A stretch of 64,000 nucleotides of DNA from Devosia elaeis (GCF_001650025.1 NZ_LVVY01000130.1:37755-101754), one strand, 5' to 3'; positions 51,191-60,820 are shown, numbered from the stretch's first letter. A program made the numbers and translations. The notes: a model not told the origin generated them from the sequence alone.

Positions 51191-52210
51191 ATGGCGGTGT
51201 CAGTTCTGCCCCAGATGAAACAAGCGCCAGAGATGAATCCGGTCGAACGGCTCATGGCCGCGACCGCTGCCGACATGGCGCGCGTCAACGACCTGATTCT
51301 GGATCGCGCCCGCTCCCATGTCGACATGGTGCCGGAGCTGGCGCGCTATCTCATCGACAGCGGCGGCAAGCGCCTGCGGCCCATGCTCACCGTGGCCGCG
51401 GCGATCCTGTTCGGGCGCGGCCAGGGCCATGCCGTCAATTTCGCCGCCGCCGTCGAATTCATGCACAATGCCACCCTGCTGCACGATGATGTCGTGGACG
51501 AGAGCGACATGCGCCGGGGCAAGCCGGCCGCCCGCATGGTCTGGGGCAACAAGGCCTCGATCCTGGTCGGCGATTTCCTGCTCGGCCAGGCCTTCATGAT
51601 GATGGTGGAAACCGGCGACATCGAAGCGCTGGGCGTGCTCTCGGCCGCCTCGGCCGTGATGGCGGAGGGCGAGGTGTTCCAGCTCGCCAAGACCGGCGAT
51701 CTCGAAACCAGCGCCGCCGATTATGCCGAAGTCATCCGCGCCAAGACCGCCGTTCTGTTCGAAGCCGCCTGCGCCGTCGGTGCCATGTCGGGCGGCGCCG
51801 ATGCGGCCGGCCGCAAGGCGCTGGCGCTCTACGGGCTCGAACTGGGCAATGCCTTCCAGCTCGTGGACGATGCGCTCGATTATGGCGGGCAATCGGGCAC
51901 GCTGGGCAAGAATGTCGGCGACGACCTGCGCGAGGGCAAGATGACCCTGCCGGTCATCCTGGCGCTCGAAGCGGCCAGCGACAGCGAGCGCGCCATCATC
52001 GCCTCGGCTCTGGGCAAGCCCGACGCCACCGATCTCGAAGTGCATCAGGTGGTGGCGATCTTCAACCGCTACGACACGCTCAGGCGCACCCTCGACAAGG
52101 CCCGCGACCACGCCAAAGCCGCCATCGCCGCGCTCGATTCCCTCCCCGACAGCGAGATGAAAACCATCCTCGCCGACGTCGTGCAACACAGCGTCAGCCG
52201 CGCGAGCTGA
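51191..52210 (+). CDS. ispB: Long-chain polyprenyl diphosphate synthase (octaprenyl/decaprenyl type)
   Basis: A 339-residue trans-prenyltransferase that makes the side chain of ubiquinone. First Asp-rich motif LLHDDVVDESDMRRGKPAAR, second LVDDALDYGG, with GGKRLRPMLTVAAA upstream. Chain length is not determined by motif alone; alphaproteobacteria commonly make decaprenyl chains. It starts MAVSVLPQMK at 51191. Confidence 0.93.
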   Translation: MAVSVLPQMKQAPEMNPVERLMAATAADMARVNDLILDRARSHVDMVPELARYLIDSGGKRLRPMLTVAAAILFGRGQGHAVNFAAAVEFMHNATLLHDDVVDESDMRRGKPAARMVWGNKASILVGDFLLGQAFMMMVETGDIEALGVLSAASAVMAEGEVFQLAKTGDLETSAADYAEVIRAKTAVLFEAACAVGAMSGGADAAGRKALALYGLELGNAFQLVDDALDYGGQSGTLGKNVGDDLREGKMTLPVILALEAASDSERAIIASALGKPDATDLEVHQVVAIFNRYDTLRRTLDKARDHAKAAIAALDSLPDSEMKTILADVVQHSVSRAS

Positions 52211-52266
52211 GTTTTTTCATTCGTCTTTGAGGCTTTTGGCCGGTAGCCCCGCCCATCATTCCAAAT

Positions 52267-52339
52267 CGTCATTGCCGGGCTTGTCCCGGCAATCCATCTT
52301 GGGGAGGCATGGACCACCGGGACACGCCCGGTGGTGACG
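52267..52339. repeat. Extragenic palindrome pair, family B
   Basis: CGTCATTGCCGGGCTTGTCC followed by inverted CACCGGGACACGCCCGGTGG. Near-identical to 21224-21298, including the interspersed ATCCATCTT and ATGGACC. Confidence 0.75.
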
Positions 52340-52383
52340 ACGGCGGGTGGATCGCGCGGCTCCCCGCCCCATACGCGGTGCGC

Positions 52384-52570
52384 CACCTCCCCCTTGACGG
52401 GGGAGGATGGGAGGGGGTTCGGGAGCCACGATGTTCGAGCGTGTCGCCCCCCTCCCGAGCGCCGCTAGGGTCCTCACGGACCCAAGCTCTGCTTGCCCTC
52501 CCCGCAAGGGGGAGGGTAGCCCCGCGAATCCCCCGAAGACCTCATGGTGAGCGCGTCGAACCACGAGGTC
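52384..52570. repeat. Extragenic repeats, families C and E
   Basis: Family C pair CACCTCCCCCTTGACGGGGG (52384) and CCTCCCCGCAAGGGGGAGGG (52498), then family E ATGGTGAGCGCGTCGAACCA (52543). Together with the family B pair they fill the 406 bases between the ends of the convergent ispB-like and ispE genes. Confidence 0.7.
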
Positions 52571-52616
52571 GGGCACGCCGAGACCTCTGCGCACGCGAAA
52601 TCTTCTGGCGTGCCCC

Positions 52617-53492
52617 TCACACCCCCAGAAGCGGCGCCGAGCCCACCCAATATTCGGGATGCAGGCCGCGCATTTCGCGAGCGGCTTCGTGGGCCTGGCC
52701 TTCGGAGCCGAACAGGCCGAATATCGTGGCGCCCGAGCCGGACATGCGCGCCAGCATGCAGCCGGGGCTCGCCGCCATCTCGCCGATCAGCGTGCCGATT
52801 TCCGGCACCAGCTTGATGGCGGGCGGCTCGAGATCGTTGCGCGTCTCGGCCAGCCACAGGCCCAGTTGCGCCGGGCGGGTCAGCGGGTCGGGCAAGGCGG
52901 GCAGCGGATAATTGTCATGCGCCCGCAGTCGCCGGAACACATCGGCCGTGGCCACGGCGATACCGGGATTGACCAGGGTGACGTAAAGCCGGGGAAATTC
53001 GGCGAGCGGGGAGAGGATTTCGCCCACGCCCCGCGCCACCAGCGGCCGCGACAGGAGGCAGGCCGGCACATCGGCGCCCAGCCCCGCGGCAAGATCGGCC
53101 AATTCACCCAGAAGCAGCTTTTGCGGGGCCAGACCGGCCATGATGCGCAGGGCGGCGGCGGCATCGGCCGAGCCGCCGCCAATGCCGGCGGCCACCGGCA
53201 GGTTCTTGGTGAGGCGCATGGCGAGGCCCGGCGGCGCCAGATGCGGCCAGCGCGCCCGGAAGGCGGCCACGGCCCGCAGCACCAGATTGTTCCGCTCCGT
53301 GCCGAGCCGGCCGCCGAAGGGCCCGTCGATGACCAGGCTGTCCGCCTCGGCGGGGCGCGCTTCCAGCTCGTCGGAAATATCGGCGAACACGACCAGGCTT
53401 TCCAGGTCGTGATAGCCGTCCTCGCGCCGATGCGTCACATGCAGCGCCAGGTTGATCTTGGCCGGCGCTGCCTGGGTGGCGAAATCGTCCAT
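52617..53492 (-). CDS. ispE: 4-diphosphocytidyl-2-C-methyl-D-erythritol kinase (IspE)
   Basis: A 291-residue GHMP kinase for the fourth MEP-pathway step. AAPAKINLALHVTHRREDGY at the N-terminus, LPVAAGIGGGSADAAAALRI (ATP loop) and MSGSGATIFGLF near the end are family marks. The ATG at 53492 gives MDDFATQ; the reading upstream belongs to the preceding TPR gene, whose stop is 5 bases away. Confidence 0.95.
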   Translation of the reverse strand: MDDFATQAAPAKINLALHVTHRREDGYHDLESLVVFADISDELEARPAEADSLVIDGPFGGRLGTERNNLVLRAVAAFRARWPHLAPPGLAMRLTKNLPVAAGIGGGSADAAAALRIMAGLAPQKLLLGELADLAAGLGADVPACLLSRPLVARGVGEILSPLAEFPRLYVTLVNPGIAVATADVFRRLRAHDNYPLPALPDPLTRPAQLGLWLAETRNDLEPPAIKLVPEIGTLIGEMAASPGCMLARMSGSGATIFGLFGSEGQAHEAAREMRGLHPEYWVGSAPLLGV

Positions 53493-53497
53493 CGGCC

Positions 53498-55231
53498 CTA
53501 TTCGGTCTCGTTTTCCGGGGTCAGGCCGTCTTCCAGCTTGGGCAGGACGCGTTCGGTCACCGTGCCGACCGTGTCCACCGAGCGGGCAATGTTCCACTGG
53601 AACCGCGCCTCGAGCCGCCGCCCCACCTTCCAATAGGCATCGCCCAGGTGGTCGTTGATTTCCGGGTCGGACGGCAGCAGCATCACCGCGCGCTCCAGCG
53701 TCTCGACCGCCTCGTCGAGCCGCCCAAGCTTGTAGAAGGCCCAGCCGAGCGAATCGATGATGTAGCCGTCCTGGGGCTGCCCTTCGACGGCCTTCTCGAT
53801 CATTTCCAGCGCCTCTTCGAGGTGCATGTCCATGTCGATCCAGCTATAGCCAAGATAGTTCAGCACCTGTGGCTGGTCGGGATTGAGCTCCAGCGCCCGC
53901 TGGAAATCGGCCTCCGCCTCAGGCCATTGCTTGGCCCGCTCATAGGCGATGCCGCGCACGTAATAGAAGCGCCAATCGGCCGGAGAATCGCCGCCCACCA
54001 GTTCGATGGCCTTGCTATAGGCCTCGGCCGAAGCGACATATTGCTCGTCATAGCGCAGCAGGTCGCCCAGCACCGAGACCGCATCGAGATCATCGGGGCG
54101 GGTGGCCACGATATTGCGCAGCCGGCGGATCGCCTCGGCGCGGTCGCCCATCGCGTCCAGGTTCTGCGCGACGCGCACCACGGCCATGGGCTTAAGCGGC
54201 GATTTGGCGGGCACGGCATCGTAGATGCCATTGGCCATTTCGTGCTGGCCCGAAATATCGAGCAATTGCCCCAGCGCCAGGGCGACGACGTCGGAATTGG
54301 GATCGAGATAGACGCCGAGCCGCAGGAAGACCATGCCCAGGTCGCGGCTGCCGTCGCGCGACAGGGCCACGCCCAGCCCGTGGAACATTTCGGCCGCGCC
54401 CACCTGCACGCTGGTGGTGAAGACGCCGGGGCGGCGCCCCGCATCCACCGCTTCGCGCAGATTGCGGATCACGGCATGGCTCATGCCCTGGGCCTCATAT
54501 TGGTCCAGCACGTCGCGGGCTGCGTCGAAATCGCCGGAATTGGCGAGCATGCGCGCATAGACTTCGGCCATGCGCACCACATAGGGCTCGGCGTCGAAGG
54601 CCTGCTCGGCGAGGCGCAGCGCCAGGGGCATATTGCCCCCCGCCTCGGCCATGAGCGCGCGGTGGAAGACCAGGAAATCGCCGAGCCCGTTGCCGCCCAG
54701 CCGGTTCATCAGCGTCTCGGCTTCGTTCGCCTTGCCCTCGCCCACCAGGGCCCAGGCCCGCATGATGCCTGCGGTAATGCCGCTGAACGTGTCTTCGCCC
54801 ACGACCTGCAATTGGCGCTCCACGGCGCCATAGCGGCGCTCCTTGAGCGCTTCGCTGGCCACGACCAGCGCCGCCAATTGGTTGGCGGGGTCGAGTTCCA
54901 GCATGCGGCGGGCCGTGGTCGCGGCCTTGCCGATCTGTCCGTCGGCGGCCAGGGCCACGAAGGCGCGCTCGATCAGGATCGGATCGTCCCAATTGGCTTG
55001 GGCGGCATCGTTGAAGAAGCGCGCGGCCTCGTCGGTGCGCAGATCCTTGATGGCCTGCTGCCCGGCGAGATAGGCGCCGGTCACGCTGGGCCGGAACAGC
55101 TTGAGCAGGTCGCGCGCGGTTTCCTGCACCTTCATGCCGGCCTCGAATTGCGCATTGGCGGGCAGCGCCGTCAGCGCCAGCATGGCGGCGGCAAGAAGGG
55201 GCAGGGCCCGGCGAATGGAAAACAGGGTCAC
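53498..55231 (-). CDS. Secreted tetratricopeptide-repeat protein
   Basis: A 577-residue protein beginning with a signal peptide (LLAAAMLALTALPANA). The remainder is helical TPR/Sel1-like text with repeated units, most clearly DWRFYYVRGIAYERAKQWPE, AEADFQRALELNPDQPQVLN, YLGYSWIDMDMHLEEALEMI and DGYIIDSLGWAFYKLGRLDE. Alphaproteobacteria carry such a TPR protein directly upstream of ispE, which is the case here (5 bases). Probably a periplasmic or outer membrane scaffold. GTG start at 55231. Confidence 0.88.
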   Translation of the reverse strand: MTLFSIRRALPLLAAAMLALTALPANAQFEAGMKVQETARDLLKLFRPSVTGAYLAGQQAIKDLRTDEAARFFNDAAQANWDDPILIERAFVALAADGQIGKAATTARRMLELDPANQLAALVVASEALKERRYGAVERQLQVVGEDTFSGITAGIMRAWALVGEGKANEAETLMNRLGGNGLGDFLVFHRALMAEAGGNMPLALRLAEQAFDAEPYVVRMAEVYARMLANSGDFDAARDVLDQYEAQGMSHAVIRNLREAVDAGRRPGVFTTSVQVGAAEMFHGLGVALSRDGSRDLGMVFLRLGVYLDPNSDVVALALGQLLDISGQHEMANGIYDAVPAKSPLKPMAVVRVAQNLDAMGDRAEAIRRLRNIVATRPDDLDAVSVLGDLLRYDEQYVASAEAYSKAIELVGGDSPADWRFYYVRGIAYERAKQWPEAEADFQRALELNPDQPQVLNYLGYSWIDMDMHLEEALEMIEKAVEGQPQDGYIIDSLGWAFYKLGRLDEAVETLERAVMLLPSDPEINDHLGDAYWKVGRRLEARFQWNIARSVDTVGTVTERVLPKLEDGLTPENETE

Positions 55232-55394
55232 GAGACTGGTTTCTCCCTAGAGCAGTTCCGGGAAAAGTGGACGCCACCTTTCCGTTTCGGCAACGCCACC
55301 GACCCGCGAGGTCAGAACCGTTCCCGGCAGCAAATCGGCGCAAACATTGTCCGTTTTGGGACCGCGCCGCAAGGCCGTCGCATTCTGCGCGGCG

Positions 55395-57047
55395 TCACAT
55401 TCCGCTGTAGTTCGGCCCGCTGCCGCCTTCGGGCGGCACCCAGGTGATGTTGCGCGCCGGGTCCTTGATATCGCAGGTCTTGCAGTGGACGCAGTTCGCC
55501 GCATGGATGCGGAAGACCTTCTCGCCCCCCTCCTCGGCCATTTCATAGACCCCGGCCGGGCAGTAAAGCGGGGCCGGTTCGCCGTAAAGCGGCAGGTTTT
55601 CGCGCACGGGGATGGCGGGGTCGGCCAGCTTGAGATGCAGCGGCTGGTCCTCGTCATGGGCCAGATTGGCCAGGAAGACCGAAGATGCCCGGTCGAATGT
55701 GGTCCGTCCGTCCGGCCTTTCATAGCGGCGCGGGGTCACTTCCGAGATCGGCTTCAACTTTGCGCTATCGGGCGCGGTCCAGCGCAGGGTGCCGAAGGGC
55801 GAAACGCGCAGGATGGCCTGGCACCACATGTCCAAGCCGCCCAGGGCGGCGCCCACCAGCGTGCCGAAACGCGACCAGAGCGGCTTGAGATTGCGCACGC
55901 CGCGCAATTCCGTCTCGATGCCGGTGGCCATGATGCGATGGCCGAAATCGTCGATCACGTCATGCTCCCGGCCCGCCGCAATCGCCGCACCCACCGCGTC
56001 GGCGGCGCCGATGCCGGACAGGATGGCATTGTGGATAGCCTTGAGGCGCGGGGCATTCATGAAGCCGGCCGCGCAGCCGATCAGCCCGCCCCCCGCAAAG
56101 GCCAGGTGCGGCACCGCCTGGAGGCCGCCGGCCGTCAGCGCCCGCGCGCCGTAGCTGATGCGGCTCGCCCCTTCCAGCAGGGGAGCGATGGCGGGATGGG
56201 TCTTGAAGCGCTGGAATTCGTCGAAGGGCGAGAGCGTCGGATCGGCATAGTCGAGATGCACGACATAGCCGAGATAGAGCTTGTTGTCCTGGGCATGGTA
56301 GGCGAAGCCGCCGCCGCCGGTACCATTGTCGAGCGGCCAGCCCAGATAATGATCGACCTGGCCGGGCCGGTGTTTCTCGGCTGGAATGTCCCAGACTTCC
56401 TTGATCCCCAGCCCGAATTTCTGCGGGCTCGAGGTTTCCGCCAGCGCGAAGGTGCCGATCAGCGCCTTGGCCAGCGAGCCCCGCGCGCCTTCGGCGATCA
56501 GGGTATATTTCGCCTCGAGTGCGATGCCCTCTGCATGGCCCGGCTTGGGATTACCCGCATGGTCGAGCCCCAGATCGCCGGTAATGATGCCGCGCACCGG
56601 TCCCTCGCCATCGCGAAGCACATCCACCGCCGCCGTCATGGGGAAAATATCGACGCCCAGTTCGGCCGCCTGCTCGCCGAGCCAGCGCACCAGTTCGCCC
56701 AGGCTGACGATCACCCCGTCCCGGGTCCGCATCTGCGGGGGGATCATGAAATGGGGGAAGGCGAAGTCATGCCTGCGGGTGAGGAAATGATAGCGGTCCG
56801 TTGTCACTTCCGGGCCGATCGGCGCATTCTTGAGCCGCCAGTCGGGGATCAGCGCATCGAGCCCCACCGGGTCCATCACCGCCCCGGACAGGATATGCCC
56901 GCCCAGTTCCGCCGCCTTTTCCACCACGGTCACGGCGATGTCGGGATGGCGCTGCTTCAGCCGGATCGCAGCCGAGAGCCCCGCGGGACCGGCCCCCACG
57001 ATCAGGACATCTGTGGACAGCACTTCACGATTGCCGGCATCTGCCAT
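55395..57047 (-). CDS. Electron transfer flavoprotein-ubiquinone oxidoreductase
   Basis: A 550-residue inner-membrane flavo-iron-sulfur protein that passes electrons from ETF to ubiquinone during fatty acid, amino acid and choline oxidation. FAD loop VLIVGAGPAGLSAAIRLKQR; middle GGHILSGAVMDPVGLDALIP; C-terminal 4Fe-4S cluster CPAGVYEMAEE ... ANCVHCKTCDIKDPARNITW. Length is normal. It is divergent from the UDG gene 65 bases away. Confidence 0.96.
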   Translation of the reverse strand: MADAGNREVLSTDVLIVGAGPAGLSAAIRLKQRHPDIAVTVVEKAAELGGHILSGAVMDPVGLDALIPDWRLKNAPIGPEVTTDRYHFLTRRHDFAFPHFMIPPQMRTRDGVIVSLGELVRWLGEQAAELGVDIFPMTAAVDVLRDGEGPVRGIITGDLGLDHAGNPKPGHAEGIALEAKYTLIAEGARGSLAKALIGTFALAETSSPQKFGLGIKEVWDIPAEKHRPGQVDHYLGWPLDNGTGGGGFAYHAQDNKLYLGYVVHLDYADPTLSPFDEFQRFKTHPAIAPLLEGASRISYGARALTAGGLQAVPHLAFAGGGLIGCAAGFMNAPRLKAIHNAILSGIGAADAVGAAIAAGREHDVIDDFGHRIMATGIETELRGVRNLKPLWSRFGTLVGAALGGLDMWCQAILRVSPFGTLRWTAPDSAKLKPISEVTPRRYERPDGRTTFDRASSVFLANLAHDEDQPLHLKLADPAIPVRENLPLYGEPAPLYCPAGVYEMAEEGGEKVFRIHAANCVHCKTCDIKDPARNITWVPPEGGSGPNYSGM

Positions 57048-57112
57048 GGATTTTACTCTCGGGGCCAGGGCGCGACTTTCCGCCCGTTCCGGGGTGTGAC
57101 ATAACGGGCCCG

Positions 57113-57916
57113 ATGTCTCAAGATCGCGCCCTCAATAACGCCGAAATGCTCTCGGTGCTCGATTGGTATCGGGCGGCCGGAATCGATACGGCCGTGGGCG
57201 AGGCGCCGGTCGATCGCTTCGCACAAAAGCCCCCTGCCCCCGCGACCATGCCGCCACGCGCCGCGCCGATAGCGGCCCCGCCGCCCCAGGCCAGCGGCCC
57301 GGTGGGCGGCGATCCGAGCGAGGCGCGGCGGCTGGCCGCCTCGGCCGGCACGCTGGACGAATTGCGCGCCATTCTCAACGATTATACCGGCTGCGGCCTC
57401 AGGTTCCGCGCCACGCAACTGGTCTTCGCCGATGGCAATCCGCAAGCGAAAATCATGCTGATCGGCGAGGCGCCCGGCGCCGAGGAGGACCGGCAGGGCA
57501 AGCCCTTCGTGGGCCGCTCGGGCCAATTGCTCGACCGCATGCTGGCCGCCATCGGGCTCGACCGCGACAAAGTCTATATCGTCAACACCGTCCCCTGGCG
57601 GCCGCCCGGCAACCGCACGCCGACCCCCGAGGAGATGGAGCTCTGCCTGCCCTTCCTGCACCGGCAGGTGGAGCTGGTGGCGCCGAAACTGGTCATGACC
57701 CTGGGCGGGCCGGCCATGCAGACCGTGTTCAAGACCACCAATGGCATCATCAAGATGCGCGGCAAATGGCAGAACGTCACCATCGGCACCCACGCCGTCG
57801 ACGCCCTGCCCACCCTGCACCCCGCCTATCTCCTCCGCAATCCCCCCGCCAAGCAACAGGCCTGGAAGGACTTGCTGAGCCTACGGATGAAAGTGGAGGC
57901 TTTGGGCCTCGGTTGA
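57113..57916 (+). CDS. Family-4-type uracil-DNA glycosylase lacking two cluster cysteines
   Basis: A 267-residue UDG. Active-site motif [38 protein letters not shown]; motif [11 protein letters not shown]. An N-terminal low-complexity Pro/Ala region (about residues 40-65) precedes the core. Family 4 enzymes hold a 4Fe-4S cluster by four cysteines. Here only two remain: TGC-GL (first pair reduced to one Cys) and ELCLPF; the third position is Trp (VPWRPP). So the cluster is probably lost or changed. It removes uracil from DNA. Confidence 0.88.
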   Translation: MSQDRALNNAEMLSVLDWYRAAGIDTAVGEAPVDRFAQKPPAPATMPPRAAPIAAPPPQASGPVGGDPSEARRLAASAGTLDELRAILNDYTGCGLRFRATQLVFADGNPQAKIMLIGEAPGAEEDRQGKPFVGRSGQLLDRMLAAIGLDRDKVYIVNTVPWRPPGNRTPTPEEMELCLPFLHRQVELVAPKLVMTLGGPAMQTVFKTTNGIIKMRGKWQNVTIGTHAVDALPTLHPAYLLRNPPAKQQAWKDLLSLRMKVEALGLG

Positions 57917-57920
57917 TCAC

Positions 57921-57952
57921 CATTGCAATGTACGCCTCTGAAGCGTACATTG
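57921..57952. promoter_or_regulatory. Operator palindromes upstream of the TacAT-type pair
   Basis: Two overlapping palindromes: CATTGCAATG (57921-57930) and CAATGTACGC...GCGTACATTG (arms 57926-57935 and 57943-57952, 7-base spacer). They end 27 bases before the antitoxin start, the right place for autorepression by the ribbon-helix-helix antitoxin. Confidence 0.7.
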
Positions 57953-57979
57953 CCCCCCCGAACAGAACAGGGGGTGGCA

Positions 57980-58288
57980 ATGGGCGCTTTCCGAGATACA
58001 ACCAAAGACATCGATGAACGGGCGACCGAGCGGATGAATTTCCGCACGAAGCCTCACATCAAGGCGGCCATTCATCGCGCCGCGACGCTCAGCGGTGTGG
58101 ACGATAGCGTTTTCACGATGAATGCTGCCTATGCTTCCGCGCTTGAGACCATCGCGGCGCACGAGCGTACAATGCTTGAGCCGATGGATCATGCGGCGTT
58201 TTTCGAAGCGCTCGACAATAGTCCGAGGCCCACGCCGGCATTGGTGGAAGCCTTTGCCCGGCATCAGAGGCGCGTTACGTCCAAGTGA
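57980..58288 (+). CDS. TacA-type (DUF1778) antitoxin
   Basis: A 102-residue protein with an N-terminal ribbon-helix-helix (RMNFRTKPHIKAAIHRAATL) of the DUF1778 group and an acidic C-terminus that binds the toxin. GGGGG stands before the ATG. It overlaps the GNAT toxin gene by 4 bases (GTGA). Such pairs repress their own promoter. Confidence 0.87.
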   Translation: MGAFRDTTKDIDERATERMNFRTKPHIKAAIHRAATLSGVDDSVFTMNAAYASALETIAAHERTMLEPMDHAAFFEALDNSPRPTPALVEAFARHQRRVTSK

Positions 58289-58827
58289 CGGAAGACAGGT
58301 CCTTCACAATCGAGCCGTTCGATCCAGGCAGGCATGATCGAACGGCGTTTTCCTGCGGCGTCGAGCAGGTCGACAACTTCTTCAGAAAGACCGCCAACAA
58401 GCTTTCGCAGGCCGACAATACGCGCGTTTATGTCATGACTTCGGCAACCGGCGGCGTCATCGGCTTCTATGCGGTCAACGCCCATGCCGTCGATTATCAG
58501 GATCTCCCTCCGAAGTTTGCCCGCGCCCGCCCCTCGCATGGCTCCATTCCTGCGGCCTTTCTCTCGATGATCGGCGTCGACAGCCGTTATGCCGGCCAGG
58601 GCTATGGCGGCGACCTGCTCGTTGACGCGTTGCTTCGCATCGCAATCGCCGCGAGAAGCGTTGGTATCGCGGTCGTGATTCTCGACGTACTTGACGATGG
58701 TCGACCTACCCTGGTGACCCGCCGCCAGGCGCTTTATGCCAGATATGGTTTCCGACCCTTGGCCTCCAATCCGCTGCGCATGTTCCTGCCGGTGGCCACC
58801 ATTCGTCAGGTGCTGGCAGGGCAATAG
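58285..58827 (+). CDS. TacT-type GNAT toxin (tRNA acetyltransferase)
   Basis: A 180-residue GNAT protein: FSCGVEQVDNFFRKTANKLS at the N-terminus (typical of TacT/AtaT), SRYAGQGYGGDLLVDALLR (acetyl-CoA motif R/Q-x-x-G-x-G), and RYGFRPLASNPLRMFLPV near the end. Relatives block translation by acetylating the amino group of aminoacyl-tRNA. GTG start within the antitoxin stop. Confidence 0.87.
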   Translation: MTEDRSFTIEPFDPGRHDRTAFSCGVEQVDNFFRKTANKLSQADNTRVYVMTSATGGVIGFYAVNAHAVDYQDLPPKFARARPSHGSIPAAFLSMIGVDSRYAGQGYGGDLLVDALLRIAIAARSVGIAVVILDVLDDGRPTLVTRRQALYARYGFRPLASNPLRMFLPVATIRQVLAGQ

Positions 58828-58932
58828 GGCGGTTCTGCCCGACTTTTGGGCTACACATGGCAATTTGCCACGTTATGGTCGCGTTCGACTGATTTGCACA
58901 CACGCAGACACTAACGAAGGCCCGCGCGCGTC

Positions 58933-60252
58933 ATGGCTTCCGTCATCAAGATTTATGCCCTGTTCCTGGGTTCGGCCCTGCTCATGTTCGGCGGCGGGCT
59001 GCAGGGATTGCTGCTCTCGGTGCGCGGCGCGGAGGAGAATTTCTCGCTCCTGGCTTTGGGCCTGATCGGCACCGGCTGGTCGGTGGGCTTCGTCGCCGGC
59101 TCGCTGACCGTGCCGCTGGTGGTGCGCAAGGTCGGCCATATCCGCGCCTTCTCGGTCATGGCGGCCATCGGCACCATCACCATCCTGCTCAACCTGCTCT
59201 GGATCAACGATGTGAGCTGGATCGTGCTGCGTGCCCTGTCCGGCTTCTGCTTTGCCGGGGCGGCGATGATCGTGGAGAGCTGGCTCAATGAAGTGGCCGA
59301 CAACGAGAGCCGCGGCACCATCTTTTCGATCTACACCACCATCAACATGGCCTCCTCCACCATGGGGCAGATCGCCATGTCGGTGACCGGCACGGGCGGC
59401 TATATCCCCTTCGTCGTGGGCGCCATCAGCTTCATCTGCGCGGTGCTGCCGACCTCGCTCACCTCCAGTCCCCAGCCGCGCCCGCTGACTTCGGCCCGGC
59501 TGGACCTGCCGCTTTTGATCCGCACTTCGCCGGTGGCGGCGGTGGCGGCGTTCTGCTGCGGCATGACCAATGGCGCTTTCGGCACGCTGGCCCCGGTCTA
59601 TGGGTTCGAGCAGGGCATGGATGCCAGCGGCATCGCCCTGCTCTTCGCCATTGCGGCCATTGCCGGCGCCATCGGCCAGATCCCGTTCGGGCGCTTGTCC
59701 GACCGGATCGACCGCCGCCAGGTCATGGTGGGCCTGGGCGCCTTCGCCGCCCTGGTGGGGCTGCTGGTCGTGCTGCTCAATCCCGGGCCCGGCTGGGTGA
59801 CCTTCACGCTCTTCGCCCTTTACGGTCTCGCCGCCAATCCGCTCTATCCGATCGCGGTGGCCCATGCGAACGACTTTGCCCGCGATGGCGAATTCGCCAA
59901 GGTGGCAGGCGGCATGCTGCTGATCTACGGCACCGGGCTGGCGCTGGGCCCCACTCTGGCCTCGATGCTGATGGGGGCCATCGCGCCCATGGCGCTGTTC
60001 ATGGTCACCGCCCTGTTCCACGCCGGCGTGGCGGGCTTTGCCTTCCTGCGCATGCGCGCCCGCAAGAGCATCGATGCCGCGGCGCGCGCGCCGTTCCAGC
60101 CCATGGGCCCGGAAACCCCGGAAACGGTGGCGCTCGATCCGCGGGCGGACAGCGATGGCCCCGCCGCCCCGGCCGAACATGAAGCAGGCGTGCCCGAAGA
60201 GCTGATCGAGACCCCGGAGGATAAGAGCGATGTTCAAGACGCAAAGATTTGA
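58933..60252 (+). CDS. MFS transporter (YcaD-like)
   Basis: A 439-residue membrane protein with about 12 helices in two halves and MFS loop-2-like text (RKVGHIRAFSVM) and loop-8-like text (GRLSDRIDRRQVMVGL). The C-terminal 60 residues are hydrophilic and acidic. Substrate unknown. The gene runs into moaB by 23 bases, so they are co-expressed. Confidence 0.88.
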   Translation: MASVIKIYALFLGSALLMFGGGLQGLLLSVRGAEENFSLLALGLIGTGWSVGFVAGSLTVPLVVRKVGHIRAFSVMAAIGTITILLNLLWINDVSWIVLRALSGFCFAGAAMIVESWLNEVADNESRGTIFSIYTTINMASSTMGQIAMSVTGTGGYIPFVVGAISFICAVLPTSLTSSPQPRPLTSARLDLPLLIRTSPVAAVAAFCCGMTNGAFGTLAPVYGFEQGMDASGIALLFAIAAIAGAIGQIPFGRLSDRIDRRQVMVGLGAFAALVGLLVVLLNPGPGWVTFTLFALYGLAANPLYPIAVAHANDFARDGEFAKVAGGMLLIYGTGLALGPTLASMLMGAIAPMALFMVTALFHAGVAGFAFLRMRARKSIDAAARAPFQPMGPETPETVALDPRADSDGPAAPAEHEAGVPEELIETPEDKSDVQDAKI

Positions 60253-60766
60253 GGATCGCGATTTCAAGCCGCTCGCCATCGCCGTCATCGCCGTGTCCGA
60301 TACCCGGACGCTGGAGACCGATACCGGCGGGGCGCTGCTCAAATCGCTCCTCGAAGCCGATGGCCATCATTGCCATAGCCGCCAGGTAATCCGCGACGAT
60401 ATCCAGCTCATCCGCGCCGCCTTGCAGGCCCTGGTCGCCGATCCGGGCGTCGATGTGGTGCTCACCACGGGCGGCACCGGCTTTTCCGGCCGCGACGTGA
60501 CGCCCGAGGCGGTCGAGCCGCTGTTCGACAAGCGGATGGAGGGCTTTTCGGTGCTGTTCCACCAATATTCCGCCTCCACGGTCGGCACGAGCTCGCTGCA
60601 ATCGCGGGCCACCGCGGGGCTGATCGGCACTACCTTCGTCTTCTGCCTGCCCGGTTCGCGCGGGGCCTGCCGCGATGCCTGGGAAGGCATTCTCAGCCGT
60701 CAGCTCGATTACCGGCACAAGCCCTGCAATTTCGTCGAACTGATGCCCCGGCTGGCCGAGCGCTAA
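60230..60766 (+). CDS. moaB: Molybdenum cofactor biosynthesis protein B
   Basis: A 178-residue MoaB/MogA-like protein: AIAVIAVSDTRTLETDTGGA, VDVVLTTGGTGFSGRDVTPE (MPT-binding) and FCLPGSRGACRDAWEGIL. It adenylates molybdopterin or serves as a regulator in cofactor synthesis; no other moa gene is close. An intrinsic terminator follows. Confidence 0.95.
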   Translation: MFKTQRFEDRDFKPLAIAVIAVSDTRTLETDTGGALLKSLLEADGHHCHSRQVIRDDIQLIRAALQALVADPGVDVVLTTGGTGFSGRDVTPEAVEPLFDKRMEGFSVLFHQYSASTVGTSSLQSRATAGLIGTTFVFCLPGSRGACRDAWEGILSRQLDYRHKPCNFVELMPRLAER

Positions 60767-60773
60767 GAAAAAA

Positions 60774-60795
60774 GGCGCCGGATTGCTCCGGCGCC
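60774..60795 (-). terminator. Intrinsic terminator of the DHA2 transporter (and moaB end)
   Basis: Arms GGCGCCGGA and TCCGGCGCC, loop of four; on the minus strand the stem is followed by TTTTTTCTT. It lies between the convergent moaB and MFS genes, so it chiefly terminates the minus-strand gene. Confidence 0.8.
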
Positions 60796-60820
60796 CATCA
60801 GATCATGATCTTTGTAGCTG

